NCBI GenBank assembly: GCA_903908065.1
Contig: CAIVQO010000060.1
Coordinates: 62,001 to 126,000, forward strand
From: an uncultured beta proteobacterium
GTDB taxonomy: Bacteria > Pseudomonadota > Gammaproteobacteria > Burkholderiales > Rhodocyclaceae
Reading direction: 5' to 3'
Length of the DNA: 64,000 bases
Shown: one piece after another, positions 18,313-29,786 of the stretch
Position numbering within the stretch: the stretch's first letter is position 1
Layout of the letters: every line of letters starts with the position of its first letter
Made by a program: the position numbers and the translations under genes
The notes under the pieces: generated by a model
What the model saw: the letters and a program-made list of their open reading frames with translations, nothing else
Databases searched by the model: none
Told to the model about the DNA's origin: nothing

Positions 18313-20457
18313 ATGGAAACCACCCGCCGCGATTTCCTCAAGGTCTCCGCCGCGCTCGGCGGCGGCCTCGCCCTCGAATTTTCCTTCCCGCTGACGGCCA
18401 TGGCGGCCAGGGGCCAGACGCCCGCCGAGGTCAATGCCTGGGTGGTGATCCATCCCGACGACCGCGTGGTGGTGCGCATCGCCCGCTCCGAGATGGGGCA
18501 GGGGACGCAGACTGCGCTGGCACAGCTGGTGGCCGAGGAACTCGATGCCGACTGGAGCAAGGTCAGCACCGAGTTCGCCTCGCCCAACGAGCATATCCGC
18601 AGGAAGCGCATCTGGGGCTCGATGTCCACCGGCGGCAGCCAGGGCGTGCGCAGTTCGCAGGATTACGTGCGCAAGGCCGGGGCCGCCGCCCGCCTGATGC
18701 TGGTGGAGGCCGCTGCCGCGCGCTGGAAGGTTCCGGCCGCGGAATGCATCGGCGCCAACAGCGTGGTTACCCACGCTGCCACCGGGCGCCGCCTGCGCTA
18801 TGGCGAGCTCGCGGCCGACGCGGCAAAGCTGACGCCGCCCAGCAACCCGCCCCTGCGCGACCCCAAGGACTGGAAGATTGCCGGCAAGCCGCTGCGCCGC
18901 CTCGACATTCCCGACAAGGTGCTGGGCAAGCCGGTGTTCGGCGTCGACGTGGTGTTGCCCGGCATGCTGCACGCCTCGATCGCGCAATGCCCGCTGTTCG
19001 GCGGCAAGCTCAAGGGCGTCGATGCCGCGGTGGCGGAAAAAATGCGCGGCGTGAAGAAGGTGGTGCGCGAGGCGGACTTCGTTGCCGTCATTGCCGACAG
19101 CTGGTGGCGCGCCGACCAGGCACTGAAGAAGCTGGCCATCGAATGGGATGAAGGCGCCGACGCGCAGGCCAGCAGCGAGAGCATCATGAAGCTGTTGCGC
19201 GACGGCCTCGCCGATCCCAAGCTGGCCTCGGCGCGAAAAGTCGGCGATGCGGACACGGCGCTGGCAGCCGCGGCGAAGGTGATCGAAGCCGAGTACCACT
19301 CGCCCTACGTCAATCACGCCACCATGGAGCCGCAGACCTGCACCGCCTGGTTCAAGGCCGACGGCACGCTGGAGGTATGGACCTCGACCCAGAACGCCGA
19401 GGCCTCGATGGCCATGGCCGCCGAAACCGCCGGCCTGCCGCTGGAAAAGGTCGAGGTGCACAAGCCCATGTTGGGCGGCGGCTTCGGCCGCCGCGGGGCG
19501 CCGCAGGATTTCGTCAAGCAGGGCGTGCTGATCGCCAAGGCGATGCCCGGCACGCCGGTGAAGATGATGTGGTCGCGCGCCGAGGACATGCAGCACGGCT
19601 ATTACCGGCCGGCCAGCCTGGTGCGCATGAAGGCCGGCCTCGACGCCCAGGGCAATGTCAGCGCCATGCAGGTGGGCATTGCCTGCCCCTCCATCCTCGC
19701 CTTGCTGCGGCCGGAGGCGATCAAGGATGGCGTCGATTTCACCGCGGTGCGCACGCTCAGCGACATGCCCTACGGCATTCCCCACCAGAAGATCGACTAT
19801 GCCATGCGCAACCCGCGCGTGCCGGTCGGCTTCTGGCGCGCACCGGGCTTGCAGAACGCCTATTACCGCGAATGCTTCATCGACGAGCTGGCGGTGGCGG
19901 CCGGGCGCGATCCGCTCGAATACCGCCTCGCCATGCTCAAGCCCGGCGACAAGAACCGCCTGGTGCTCGAAGCCGTGGCCAAGGCGGCCAACTGGGGCGG
20001 CCCGCTGCCCGCCGGCGTGCATCGCGGCATCGCGGTGTCCGACGGCTTCGGCAGCTACACGGCGATGGTGGCCGAGGTTTCGGTGTCGAACAAGGGCGAA
20101 CTCAAGGTGCATCGCGTCGTGTCGGCGATCGATTCGGGCTACGTGGTCAATCCCGACACCTGCCGCGCCCAGTCCGAGGGCAACATCGCCTTCATGCTCG
20201 GCGCCACCCAGTACCAGGAAAACACCGTCGCCAAAGGGCGCATGGTCGAGGCCAATTTCGACCAGTTTCGCCTGCTGGGGCTAGCCGAGATGCCCAAGGT
20301 GGAAACCGTGCTGGTGCCCACCGGCGGCTTCTGGGGCGGGCATGGCGAACCCGGCGCGCTGTGCGTGGCGCCGGCCCTGTGCAATGCAATCTACGCCGCC
20401 ACCGGCAAGCGCATCCGCTCCCTGCCGCTGAAGCATCACGATTTAAGGAAAGCGTGA
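18313..20457 (+). CDS. iorB: Isoquinoline 1-oxidoreductase-type molybdopterin subunit, Tat-exported
   Basis: Catalytic subunit of a xanthine-oxidase-family enzyme with the cytosine-dinucleotide molybdenum cofactor. At 714 residues it has the IorB length. The start METTRRDFLKVSAALGGG is a twin-arginine signal, so the enzyme is periplasmic. Motifs include MGQGTQTALAQLVAEELDAD, GGGFGRRGAPQDF near residues 392-404 (cofactor binding), GFWRAPG and a C-terminal GHGEPGALCVAPALCNAI with the active-site Glu region. The substrate is unknown; 'isoquinoline' is only the family name. The stop overlaps the soxX start (GTGA), so it is translationally linked to the Sox genes. Confidence 0.88.
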   Translation: METTRRDFLKVSAALGGGLALEFSFPLTAMAARGQTPAEVNAWVVIHPDDRVVVRIARSEMGQGTQTALAQLVAEELDADWSKVSTEFASPNEHIRRKRIWGSMSTGGSQGVRSSQDYVRKAGAAARLMLVEAAAARWKVPAAECIGANSVVTHAATGRRLRYGELAADAAKLTPPSNPPLRDPKDWKIAGKPLRRLDIPDKVLGKPVFGVDVVLPGMLHASIAQCPLFGGKLKGVDAAVAEKMRGVKKVVREADFVAVIADSWWRADQALKKLAIEWDEGADAQASSESIMKLLRDGLADPKLASARKVGDADTALAAAAKVIEAEYHSPYVNHATMEPQTCTAWFKADGTLEVWTSTQNAEASMAMAAETAGLPLEKVEVHKPMLGGGFGRRGAPQDFVKQGVLIAKAMPGTPVKMMWSRAEDMQHGYYRPASLVRMKAGLDAQGNVSAMQVGIACPSILALLRPEAIKDGVDFTAVRTLSDMPYGIPHQKIDYAMRNPRVPVGFWRAPGLQNAYYRECFIDELAVAAGRDPLEYRLAMLKPGDKNRLVLEAVAKAANWGGPLPAGVHRGIAVSDGFGSYTAMVAEVSVSNKGELKVHRVVSAIDSGYVVNPDTCRAQSEGNIAFMLGATQYQENTVAKGRMVEANFDQFRLLGLAEMPKVETVLVPTGGFWGGHGEPGALCVAPALCNAIYAATGKRIRSLPLKHHDLRKA
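19237..19262 (+). repeat. 26-base dispersed repeat, weak copy inside iorB
   Basis: Matches about 21 of 26 consensus positions and is read in frame as KVGDADTAL. This weaker copy could be ordinary coding sequence. Confidence 0.3.
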
Positions 20458-20852
20458 AACGGGGAGTGGCGGTGCTGCTCACCGCGCTGTCCGGGTTGGC
20501 GCTTGCGAACGATGCGCTTGAGCAGCCGCTGGCAGCCGGTGGCGATGCCCAGCGCGGACGGGCGGTGTTCGTCGACCGTGAGCAGGGCCACTGCGTGATC
20601 TGCCATGCCCTCGGCAGCGTGGCGCCGGCGGGCAACGTCGGCCCGGCGCTGGACCAGGTCGGCGCCCGGCTCACGGCGGCCCAGCTGCGCCAGCGCATTG
20701 TCGACATCACCCAGGTCAAGCCCGACGCGGCGATGCCGGCCTTCTACCGGCGCGAGGGACTCAACCGGGTGGCCGCCACCCATGCCGGCAAGACCCTGCT
20801 CGACGCCCGGCAGGTCGAGGACCTGGTGGCCTTTCTCGCGGCGCAACGATGA
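20454..20852 (+). CDS. soxX: SoxX, monohaem c-type cytochrome of the Sox system
   Basis: 132 residues from the GTG overlapping the iorB stop. A Sec signal (MKRGVAVLLTALSGLALA) precedes a haem c site, CVICH, near residue 48. A distal methionine ligand is likely in DAAMPAFYR near residue 94. The small size and the soxXYZA order identify SoxX, which pairs with SoxA to couple reduced sulfur to the SoxYZ carrier. Its stop overlaps the soxY ATG. Confidence 0.88.
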   Translation: MKRGVAVLLTALSGLALANDALEQPLAAGGDAQRGRAVFVDREQGHCVICHALGSVAPAGNVGPALDQVGARLTAAQLRQRIVDITQVKPDAAMPAFYRREGLNRVAATHAGKTLLDARQVEDLVAFLAAQR

Positions 20853-21307
20853 GGCGGCGCCATTTCCTGAAAGTCGGCGCTGGCGGCACGGCGATTTTGG
20901 CGGTGCCGGCCGCCGCGCAACAGCTGCTGCCGGCCCATGACCTCGCGCCCTTGATCATGCAGATCGCCGGCACCAGTCCGCCCCGGCCGGGACGGGTGCG
21001 CATCGGCCTGCCCTCGCTGGCCGAGAACGGCAATTCGGTGCCGCTCGATCTGGCGGTCGACAGCCCGATGAGCGAGGCCGACCACGTGCGCAGCATCCAT
21101 GTCCTTGCCGAACGCAATCCACGGCCGCTGGTGGCCTCCTTCCAGCTTGGCCCGTTGGCCGGGCGCGCACAGTTGTCGCTGCGTATTCGCCTCGCCGGCA
21201 GCCAGCGCGTGGTGGCGCTGGCGGTGATGTCGGACGGTGCCTGCTGGTCGGCCGAAACCGAGGTGGTGGTGACCTCTGCCGCCTGCCTCGACGAGCTGAG
21301 CCTGTGA
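20849..21307 (+). CDS. soxY: SoxY-like sulfur carrier with an atypical C-terminus
   Basis: 152 residues with a Tat signal (MRRRHFLKVGAGGTAILAV then PAAA). The SoxY domain reads VRIGLPSLAENGNSVPL and ADHVRSIHVLAERNPRPLVA. Canonical SoxY ends in a flexible GGCGG whose Cys carries the substrate. Here the end is VVVTSAACLDELSL, so the cysteine is kept but the flanking glycines are replaced and six residues follow. The h-region of its Tat signal is encoded by a copy of the 26-base dispersed repeat (20870-20895). Overlaps both soxX and soxZ. Confidence 0.85.
   Translation: MRRRHFLKVGAGGTAILAVPAAAQQLLPAHDLAPLIMQIAGTSPPRPGRVRIGLPSLAENGNSVPLDLAVDSPMSEADHVRSIHVLAERNPRPLVASFQLGPLAGRAQLSLRIRLAGSQRVVALAVMSDGACWSAETEVVVTSAACLDELSL
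20870..20895 (+). repeat. 26-base dispersed repeat, copy inside the soxY signal peptide
   Basis: Matches 24 of 26 consensus positions and is read in frame as KVGAGGTAI within the Tat signal of SoxY. The match continues into ATTTTGGCGG, which also occurs at 52745-52754. Confidence 0.6.
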
Positions 21308-21636
21308 GCGAGGCGCCGGGCATCGGCCGCATCCGCGTGCCGCCCAGGGCCCGCCGCGGCGAAGTGGTCGAGATCCGCCTGCTGATCCAGCACCCGATGG
21401 AAAACGGATTCCGCCGCGATACGCTGGGGCGCGCCGTGGCCAAGAACATCATCCATCGCCTGGTCGCGCGCTACGACGGCCGCGAGATCCTGCGCGCCGA
21501 ACTCGGCAGCGGCATAGCGGCCAATCCCTACTTTGCCTTCTTCACCCGCGCCACGGCCTCGGGCCGGATCGAAATCGATTGGGAAGATGACGCCGGCGTA
21601 CGCGGCAGTGTCGGTGCGGCGATCGAGGTGACATGA
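21304..21636 (+). CDS. soxZ: SoxZ, partner of SoxY
   Basis: 110 residues from a GTG overlapping the soxY stop. The immunoglobulin-like SoxZ domain is evident from VVEIRLLIQHPMENGFRRD, NIIHRLVARYDG, ILRAELGSGIAANPYFAF and IEIDWEDDAG. It has no signal peptide, as is usual for SoxZ, which is exported with SoxY through the Tat system. Its stop overlaps the soxA start. Confidence 0.92.
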   Translation: MSEAPGIGRIRVPPRARRGEVVEIRLLIQHPMENGFRRDTLGRAVAKNIIHRLVARYDGREILRAELGSGIAANPYFAFFTRATASGRIEIDWEDDAGVRGSVGAAIEVT

Positions 21637-22377
21637 AACGGGCGGTGGCGCTCGCCCTGGCGTTGCTGGCAGCGACGGCGCTTGCCGAGGCCCCGCGCTC
21701 GGGGCTGGCCTATCAGGGCGAGGACATTCGCCGCCTGCAAGCCGACGATTTCGCCAACCCGGCCATGCTCTGGGCCGAACGCGGCGCGGCGGCCTGGCAG
21801 CAGCGCCGCGGTACCGCCAACAAGTCCTGTGCCGATTGCCACGGCGCGGCCGAGCAGTCGATGCGCGGCGTGGCGGCGCGCCTGCCGGCCTGGGACGCCC
21901 GGCTGCAGCGCGTCAGTACGCTCGACCAGCGCATCAACGCCTGCACCGTGCGCGAACAAGGCGCCGCCGAATTGCCGCCCGAGTCCGAGCCGGCGCTGGC
22001 CTTGCAAACATATCTCGCCCTGCAGTCACGCGGCATGCCCCTGCGCGTGGCGGTCGACGGGCCGGCAGGCCCCGTGTTCTATATCGGGCGCGAACTCTAT
22101 CGCACGCGCATCGGCCAGATGAACCTGGCCTGCACGCATTGCCACGAGCAGAAGGCCGGCAAGACCCTGCTGGCTGAGCAGATCAGCCAGGGCCAGCCCA
22201 CGGCCTGGCCGGCCTATCGCATGGACTGGCAGGCGCCGGGCAGCATCGAGCGACGCCTGCGCGCCTGCTTCCTCGGCGTGCGCGCCGAGATGCCGGCCTA
22301 CCGTTCCGAGGACCTGGTGGCGCTGCAACTCTACCTGGTCTGGCGCGCCCAGGGCCTGGCGCTGGAGGCGCCCGGGG

Positions 22378-22388
<11 letters not shown>
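21633..22388 (+). CDS. soxA: SoxA, dihaem c-type cytochrome
   Basis: 251 residues with a Sec signal ([18 protein letters not shown]). Two haem sites are visible: CADCHG near residue 67 and CTHCHE near 168. The active-site haem's Cys ligand is likely in [17 protein letters not shown] near residue 212. This is the dihaem rather than the monohaem SoxA type. It is the last gene of the six-gene ior-sox transcript. No soxB or soxCD lies in the window, so any complete Sox pathway would need genes elsewhere. Confidence 0.9.
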
Positions 22389-24912
<2,524 letters not shown>

Positions 24913-25012
24913 GGGGCGCTTGCATTTCCTGGCTACGGCCAGAAGCGGCGCGCAGCTGAATTAAACGAAAAAAGCGAAAAAGACGAAATAATGATATGCT
25001 TTTTCCGGAAAA

Positions 25013-25042
25013 TTGCAAGCGCGTTAGCGCTTTCGTTATATA
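25013..25042 (+). promoter_or_regulatory. Candidate promoter with a dyad in the spacer
   Basis: TTGCAA (25013-25018) and TATATA (25037-25042) are 18 bases apart in an unusually AT-rich stretch, about 30 bases before the HTH-receiver gene. Between them lies a perfect dyad, AAGCGC-GTTA-GCGCTT (25017-25032), a good place for an autoregulatory operator. Confidence 0.45.
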
Positions 25043-25070
25043 GTCAAGACTCTGCCCCGGCTCGCGCCCC

Positions 25071-25679
25071 ATGACCGAAAAGTCCTTTTGCACCACCCAC
25101 GAAGCTGCCGAATTGCTCGGCGTGACGCCGCGCACCGTGCAACTCTGGTGCGAAAGCGGGGTGCTCGACAGCCGCCGCACCAGCGGCGGGCATCGACGCA
25201 TTCCGCGTGACGCGCTGGACCGCCTGCGTACCGAGCAACAGGGGCAGCCGGCGCCCGTCGCCCAGCCGCCCAGCCTTCCGCGCCGGCTGCGCATCCTGGT
25301 GGTGGAGGACGAGCCGGCCTTGCTCAGGCTGTATCGCCTGCGCCTGTCGGCCTGGGCCATCGCCCCCGAGGTGACCACGCTCAACGATGGCTTCGAGGCC
25401 CTGGTCTGGATCGGCTCGCACAAACCCGACTTGCTGATCGCCGACCTGCACATGCCGGAATGGGATGGATTCGGCATGCTGCGCACGGTGCGCCGCATCG
25501 CCTCGCTGGACCGGATGGAAATCGTGGTCGTCACCGGGCTCGACGCCGAGACCGTTGCCGAGCGCGGCGGGCTGCCCGAAGACGTGCGCATCCTGCCCAA
25601 GCCGATCCCCTTCGGCGAGCTGGAGCAGATCGCCACCGAACTGGCGCGATCGCTGGAAGGCGTGGCGCCGCCGGTTTGA
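25071..25679 (+). CDS. Response regulator with an N-terminal MerR/excisionase-type HTH and a C-terminal receiver
   Basis: 202 residues. Residues 5-55 form a winged HTH of the MerR/excisionase class (TTHEAAELLGVTPRTVQLWC and TSGGHRRIPRDAL). A Pro-rich linker leads to a receiver domain (about 75-195) with LVVEDEPALLRLY, the phospho-acceptor Asp in LLIADLHMPEWDGFGM near 127, a Thr in VVVTGLD and the Lys in ILPKPIPFGE. This order is the reverse of most response regulators. It is divergent from the hybrid kinase, its likely partner. Confidence 0.88.
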   Translation: MTEKSFCTTHEAAELLGVTPRTVQLWCESGVLDSRRTSGGHRRIPRDALDRLRTEQQGQPAPVAQPPSLPRRLRILVVEDEPALLRLYRLRLSAWAIAPEVTTLNDGFEALVWIGSHKPDLLIADLHMPEWDGFGMLRTVRRIASLDRMEIVVVTGLDAETVAERGGLPEDVRILPKPIPFGELEQIATELARSLEGVAPPV

Positions 25680-25730
25680 CGACCGTCCGGCCGCGCCGGA
25701 TACTGCCATTTTCTGGCAAAGGAGGCGGCG

Positions 25731-26732
25731 ATGCGCACATCGATTTCCCTTGCAGGCGGGGCGGGGTTGTGGCTTCTGTTCGCGGGCGGGCCTGCCCTGG
25801 CCGGCGGCTCCAACTACGGGGTGGCGCCCGGGGCGTTGAAGGCGATTGCCGGCAGCGTGCGCGAATGGCCGGTGCCGACGCCGAATTTCGCCCGCGACCC
25901 GGCGCCCGCGCCCGACGGCAATATCTACATCGCGGTAATGCACGGCAACCGCATCGCGCGCTTCGATACCGCGACCGAGAAATTCAACGAATGGGAACTG
26001 CCTTCGGGCGCCAGGCCCCATGGGCTGGTGGTCGATGAGGCCGGCATCGTCTGGTACACCGGCAACGGCAACGGCACCATAGGGCGGCTCGACCCGAAGA
26101 CGGGCAAGGTCACCGCCTTCAAGGTGCCGGGCGGCGGCGATCCGCATACCATCGTCATTGATGGCAAGGGCATGCTGTGGTTCACCATCCAGAACGGCCA
26201 GCGCGTGGGGCGGCTCGATCGCGCCAGCGGCAAGGTCGACGAGTTCCCGATGGCGGGCAATCCCTACGGCCTGGCGGTTGACAGCGATGGCCTGGTCTGG
26301 GTCTGCCGCCTGGCCGGCGACGCGCTGTGCTGGATCGATCCGGCCAGCGGCAAGATCGGCGAGGTGCCGACCGGCGAGGGTTCGCTGCCGCGCCGCATCG
26401 CCACCGCGCCGGACGGCAGCCTGTGGGTCGCCTACTACGGCAACGGCAAACTGGCGCGCCTGGACCCGAAGGCCAAGCGCATCGTCAAGACCTGGTCGCT
26501 GCCGGACCCGGGCGGTGCGCGGGCCTACGCGGTCACCGCCGACGCCGCCGGGCGCATCTGGGTCAATGGCATCGATACCGATACCGTTTCCGTTTTCGAT
26601 CCGGCGAAGGAGGAATTTCGCGTCATCGCGCTGCCGTCGAGGAACATCGGCATCCGCAAGGCCATCATCGATGCCCAGGGCGCCTACTGGTACATGGGCA
26701 GCCACAACGGTCGGCTGGGAGTGGTGCGCTGA
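25731..26732 (+). CDS. Exported Vgb/SMP-30-like beta-propeller protein
   Basis: 333 residues with a Sec signal (MRTSISLAGGAGLWLLFAGG, cleavage near ALAGG). The mature part is a run of repeats of about 42 residues built on the pattern 'DxxGxxWxTxxxxxxIGRLDPxTGKVxxF', as in virginiamycin B lyase and related propellers. The true reaction, if any, is unknown; a periplasmic lactonase or a binding role are both possible. GGAGGCG precedes the ATG. Confidence 0.8.
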   Translation: MRTSISLAGGAGLWLLFAGGPALAGGSNYGVAPGALKAIAGSVREWPVPTPNFARDPAPAPDGNIYIAVMHGNRIARFDTATEKFNEWELPSGARPHGLVVDEAGIVWYTGNGNGTIGRLDPKTGKVTAFKVPGGGDPHTIVIDGKGMLWFTIQNGQRVGRLDRASGKVDEFPMAGNPYGLAVDSDGLVWVCRLAGDALCWIDPASGKIGEVPTGEGSLPRRIATAPDGSLWVAYYGNGKLARLDPKAKRIVKTWSLPDPGGARAYAVTADAAGRIWVNGIDTDTVSVFDPAKEEFRVIALPSRNIGIRKAIIDAQGAYWYMGSHNGRLGVVR

Positions 26733-26774
26733 GAAGGCCGCTGAGCAGGCTTGTGCGAGGGCTTGCCCGAGCCT

Positions 26775-26800
26775 GCCGCCGTATCGCCATCGCCGACTTC
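26775..26800 (-). repeat. 26-base dispersed repeat, intergenic copy
   Basis: The minus strand matches 22 of 26 consensus positions (GAAGTCGGCGATGGCGATAC then GGCGGC). It lies in the 119-base gap between the propeller gene and the TrmO-like gene. Confidence 0.6.
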
Positions 26801-26851
26801 TCGCGCTTGCCGCAGAATGCGGGGATCTCCGCTCCGCGTCGAAAGCCCGCC

Positions 26852-27334
26852 ATGTCGTCTGCCAACTGGTCATCGTTGCGCCCGGTCGTCCTGTCACTGG
26901 CCGTTTGCATCCTTGCGGCGGCGTGGAGCGGCAGCCCGCGGGCGGATGCAGCGAGCGCTGCCGGGCCCGACACGGTGCCGACCTATGCCGTCAGTCCGAT
27001 CGGCTGGGTGCGCAAGGAAGCGGGCAGGACCTTCATCGAAATCGCCCCCCGCTACCAGGCCGCGCTGCTGGGCATCGACGAGCTGAGTTCGCTCTGGGTA
27101 CTCTACTGGTTCGACCGCAACGACACGCCGGAAAAGCGCGCCGTGCTCCAGGTCCATCCGCGGGGCAACCCGGAGAATCCGCTGCGCGGCGTGTTCGCCA
27201 CGCGTTCGCCGTTGCGCCCGAATCTGATTGCGCTGTCGCAGGTGAAGTTGCTTGCGGTGCGCGGCAACCGCATCGAAATCGACGGCATCGACGCCTACGC
27301 CGATACGCCGGTGCTCGACCTCAAGCCGTATTGA
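26852..27334 (+). CDS. Exported TrmO/TsaA-like domain protein
   Basis: 160 residues from the ATG at 26852. Residues 1-38 look like a Sec signal (hydrophobic [19 protein letters not shown], then ADAAS). The rest matches the TrmO/TsaA (UPF0066) barrel: [47 protein letters not shown] and [12 protein letters not shown]. Cytosolic TrmO methylates t6A37 of tRNA with S-adenosylmethionine. A signal peptide would rule that out, so this is probably a repurposed periplasmic form. The canonical RPNPIGLS is RPNLIALS here. Confidence 0.75.
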   Translation: MSSANWSSLRPVVLSLAVCILAAAWSGSPRADAASAAGPDTVPTYAVSPIGWVRKEAGRTFIEIAPRYQAALLGIDELSSLWVLYWFDRNDTPEKRAVLQVHPRGNPENPLRGVFATRSPLRPNLIALSQVKLLAVRGNRIEIDGIDAYADTPVLDLKPY

Positions 27335-27346
27335 ATCGGCCGTGCT

Positions 27347-29212
27347 TCAGGCGCGCTCCAGGCGCACGGTAAACCAGAAATGGCTGCCGGTGCCGGGCTG
27401 GCTTTCGACGCCCATGTCGCCGCCCATCATCTGCGTCAGGCGCTTGCAGATGGCGAGGCCGAGGCCGGTGCCGCCGTATTTGCGGCGGTGGGACATGTCC
27501 ACCTGCTCGAAGGGGGCGAACAGGCGGGATTGATCCGCGACGTCGACGCCGATCCCGGTGTCGATGACATCGAAGCGCAGCAGCAGCGAGGTGGCATCCT
27601 CGGCGCGGATGCCCACCTTCACAGTGACCTTGCCCTGTTCGGTGAACTTCACCGCATTGCCGACCAGGCCGTTGAGTATCTGTCCGAGACGAAGCGCATC
27701 GCCGCGCAGTGTCAGCGTTGCCAGTTCGACGGAAATGTCGACGTCGAAGGCCAGGCCCTTGCCCGCGACCTCGGTCGCCACCAGGCGTTCGGCTTTTTCC
27801 AGCACCTCGGGCAGGCAAAACTCCACCGGCACCAATGCCAGGCGGTCGGATTCGATCTGGGCGATGTCGAGCACGTTGTTGATGATGTGCAGGAGGCCAT
27901 TCGCGGCAAGGTCGACTTCGTCAAGGTAGCCGTGAATCTCGCGGTTGTCGGTGTGGTGCCGAACCAGGAAGCTCATGCCCATGATGGCGTTCATCGGCGT
28001 GCGCAGTTCGTGGCTCATGGTCGCGAGGAAGGCGCTCTTGGCGCGGCTGGCGGACTCGGCGGCCTCCTTGGCGGTGATCAGGTCGGCTTCCGCCGCCTTG
28101 CGCGCCGTGATGTCGTTATGGAAGGAAATGAACCACTCGCGGCCGTCCGCACGGTGCAGGTAGGCGGTGATTTCCACCGGGTAGGTCGAACCGTCCTTGC
28201 GCCGGTGCACCGTTTCCAGCCGCAGGTGGCCTTCGCCGGAGCGCAACGATGCGGTGAGCTTGGCCAGCAAGGCCGGGGTCACCTCTGGATTGATGTCGGC
28301 AACGCGGAGCGTCAGCAGTTCGTCGTGCGAGTAGCCAAGCTGGCGACAGGCCTCATTATTGACGTAGAGGAACTGTCCGCTGTCGAGTTCGTTCCAGGCT
28401 ACGCCGATGCCGACCCGATCCATCGCGAACTGCGTCTGATCGAGCTGGGCGTTGCGTTCCTCCAGTTCCGCGGTGCGCCTGCGCACCAGGATTTCGAGGT
28501 TTTCCTTGTGGCGCTTGAGTTCGGCTTCCGCCGCCCGGCGTACGGCGAGTTCGCTGTCCAACGCTTCCTGGAGCCGTTGTGCGGCCAGCAGGATGAAGAT
28601 GGCGGTGGAGGCGATGAAATACATCATCGAAACCACCAGGAACTGGATCAGCGGCGGACTCGGCTGGAACACCGAGGTGGATTGCAGCGTCGCCGCGCCG
28701 ACCATTTTCCAGGCGTTGGAGGCGACCATCAGGATCAGCGCCGCTGCCAGGATGCGCATCGTGGTCACACTGCGGCCGCTGCGCATGCCAAGGCAGGCGA
28801 ACATCGCATACAGGTCGGCCGCAATTACCGGGAGCGAAGTCACCACGGTGCGTGCCACGTAGTCCGGCGAGCCATAGGTGTACCAGACCAGGGCTGGGGG
28901 GAATGCCAGCAGCAGCGCCACCGCCGGACGCCAGGGCAGGGTGCGCCGCGCAGCGACGATGATGCCGGCATCGATCAGCAACCAGCCGGAGATGATGCAG
29001 GTTTGCGCCAGGACGATGGATATGCCGTCCGGCGCGATCTCGCGCAAGCCGACCAGCAGCGAGCCCGTTGCCACCAGGATCGAGCCGGCGGTCCAGTAGC
29101 CGGTCGGCGCGTAATCGCCCACCACGCGCCAGACATACGCCAGCACCGCGGCTCGTGCCACCAGCAGCACGGTGATCGCCAGCAGCAGGGTACGGGTGTC
29201 GAGGAGGTCCAC
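27347..29212 (-). CDS. Membrane sensor histidine kinase with PAS domain
   Basis: 621 residues. Seven or so hydrophobic segments within residues 5-215 form an integral membrane sensor. A coiled-coil (about 215-255) leads to a PAS domain with PAC tail (about 258-370: [37 protein letters not shown]). HisKA has [14 protein letters not shown] near 400. ATPase motifs are [22 protein letters not shown] and [13 protein letters not shown]. It has no receiver domain, and no response regulator gene is adjacent. Confidence 0.92.
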   Translation of the reverse strand: MDLLDTRTLLLAITVLLVARAAVLAYVWRVVGDYAPTGYWTAGSILVATGSLLVGLREIAPDGISIVLAQTCIISGWLLIDAGIIVAARRTLPWRPAVALLLAFPPALVWYTYGSPDYVARTVVTSLPVIAADLYAMFACLGMRSGRSVTTMRILAAALILMVASNAWKMVGAATLQSTSVFQPSPPLIQFLVVSMMYFIASTAIFILLAAQRLQEALDSELAVRRAAEAELKRHKENLEILVRRRTAELEERNAQLDQTQFAMDRVGIGVAWNELDSGQFLYVNNEACRQLGYSHDELLTLRVADINPEVTPALLAKLTASLRSGEGHLRLETVHRRKDGSTYPVEITAYLHRADGREWFISFHNDITARKAAEADLITAKEAAESASRAKSAFLATMSHELRTPMNAIMGMSFLVRHHTDNREIHGYLDEVDLAANGLLHIINNVLDIAQIESDRLALVPVEFCLPEVLEKAERLVATEVAGKGLAFDVDISVELATLTLRGDALRLGQILNGLVGNAVKFTEQGKVTVKVGIRAEDATSLLLRFDVIDTGIGVDVADQSRLFAPFEQVDMSHRRKYGGTGLGLAICKRLTQMMGGDMGVESQPGTGSHFWFTVRLERA

Positions 29213-29364
29213 GATTCGGCGGAAGACTGGCGAGGTATGTAAATCTGTATCTGTCCAGGCCGCTCACCTTGCCGAAACGGGAAATCGGCAAGTCCGGCGC
29301 GCACAGGATCTTGATGCCTCAACCATACCCGACCGAATCGGGTAAGGACATACGTATTTCTACG

Positions 29365-29727
29365 CTACTCGGCGATGATCTTGTCTGCCCACTCGATGCC
29401 GGACACCAAGGTAGCGGGGCTGCCGACAGTAGCCCTGAAGTCGACAAGGTCTTGATCGCTGATGCCGCGTGCGATGCGGCAGGCATCGCAGACTTCGATG
29501 GCCACGCCAAGCTCGACGCAGGCTTGCCATTGCTCGGCCAGCGCCGGCCAGCCGACCGGGAAAAGCTGGTCGCGGATCGCTTTGCGCGCCAGCACCGAGG
29601 CCTCGCCGAGGAGGAACATGCGCACCTGGTGCCCGGCCTTGGCCAGGGCCGCGCTGTGGCCGAAGACCATTGCCGCGCGCGTGGGGTCGTCGCTGCCCCA
29701 CGAAGATTTCATGAATATTTTTGCCAT
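29365..29727 (-). CDS. DsrE-family protein
   Basis: 120 residues in the DsrE/TusD-like small-protein fold: MAKIFMKSSWGSDDPTRAAM at the start and GHQVRMFLLGEASVLARK. Two cysteines sit in VCDACRIARG near residues 79-82, close to the position of the sulfur-relay Cys in DsrE. A sulfur-transfer role is possible but unproven. AGGGAGA precedes the ATG. It lies directly downstream of cynS, separated by a hairpin, and may be read through from the cyanate operon. Confidence 0.8.
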   Translation of the reverse strand: MAKIFMKSSWGSDDPTRAAMVFGHSAALAKAGHQVRMFLLGEASVLARKAIRDQLFPVGWPALAEQWQACVELGVAIEVCDACRIARGISDQDLVDFRATVGSPATLVSGIEWADKIIAE

Positions 29728-29749
29728 TTTGTTTTCTCCCTGTCTGCTT

Positions 29750-29779
29750 GCCGTGCCGCACGCCGGGCGGCGGCACGGC
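29750..29779 (-). terminator. Hairpin between cynS and the DsrE gene
   Basis: A perfect 10-base-pair stem (GCCGTGCCGC with GCGGCACGGC) with a 10-base loop lies 8 bases beyond the cynS stop on the minus strand. There is no U-run, so it may be an attenuating or RNA-stabilising structure. Confidence 0.5.
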
Positions 29780-29786
29780 CGCAGCG

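Noticed and set aside
27347-29212. Calling the membrane kinase a hybrid kinase
   Set aside because: The sequence ends at the ATPase domain, and no receiver remnant is seen downstream, unlike the kinase at 41212.
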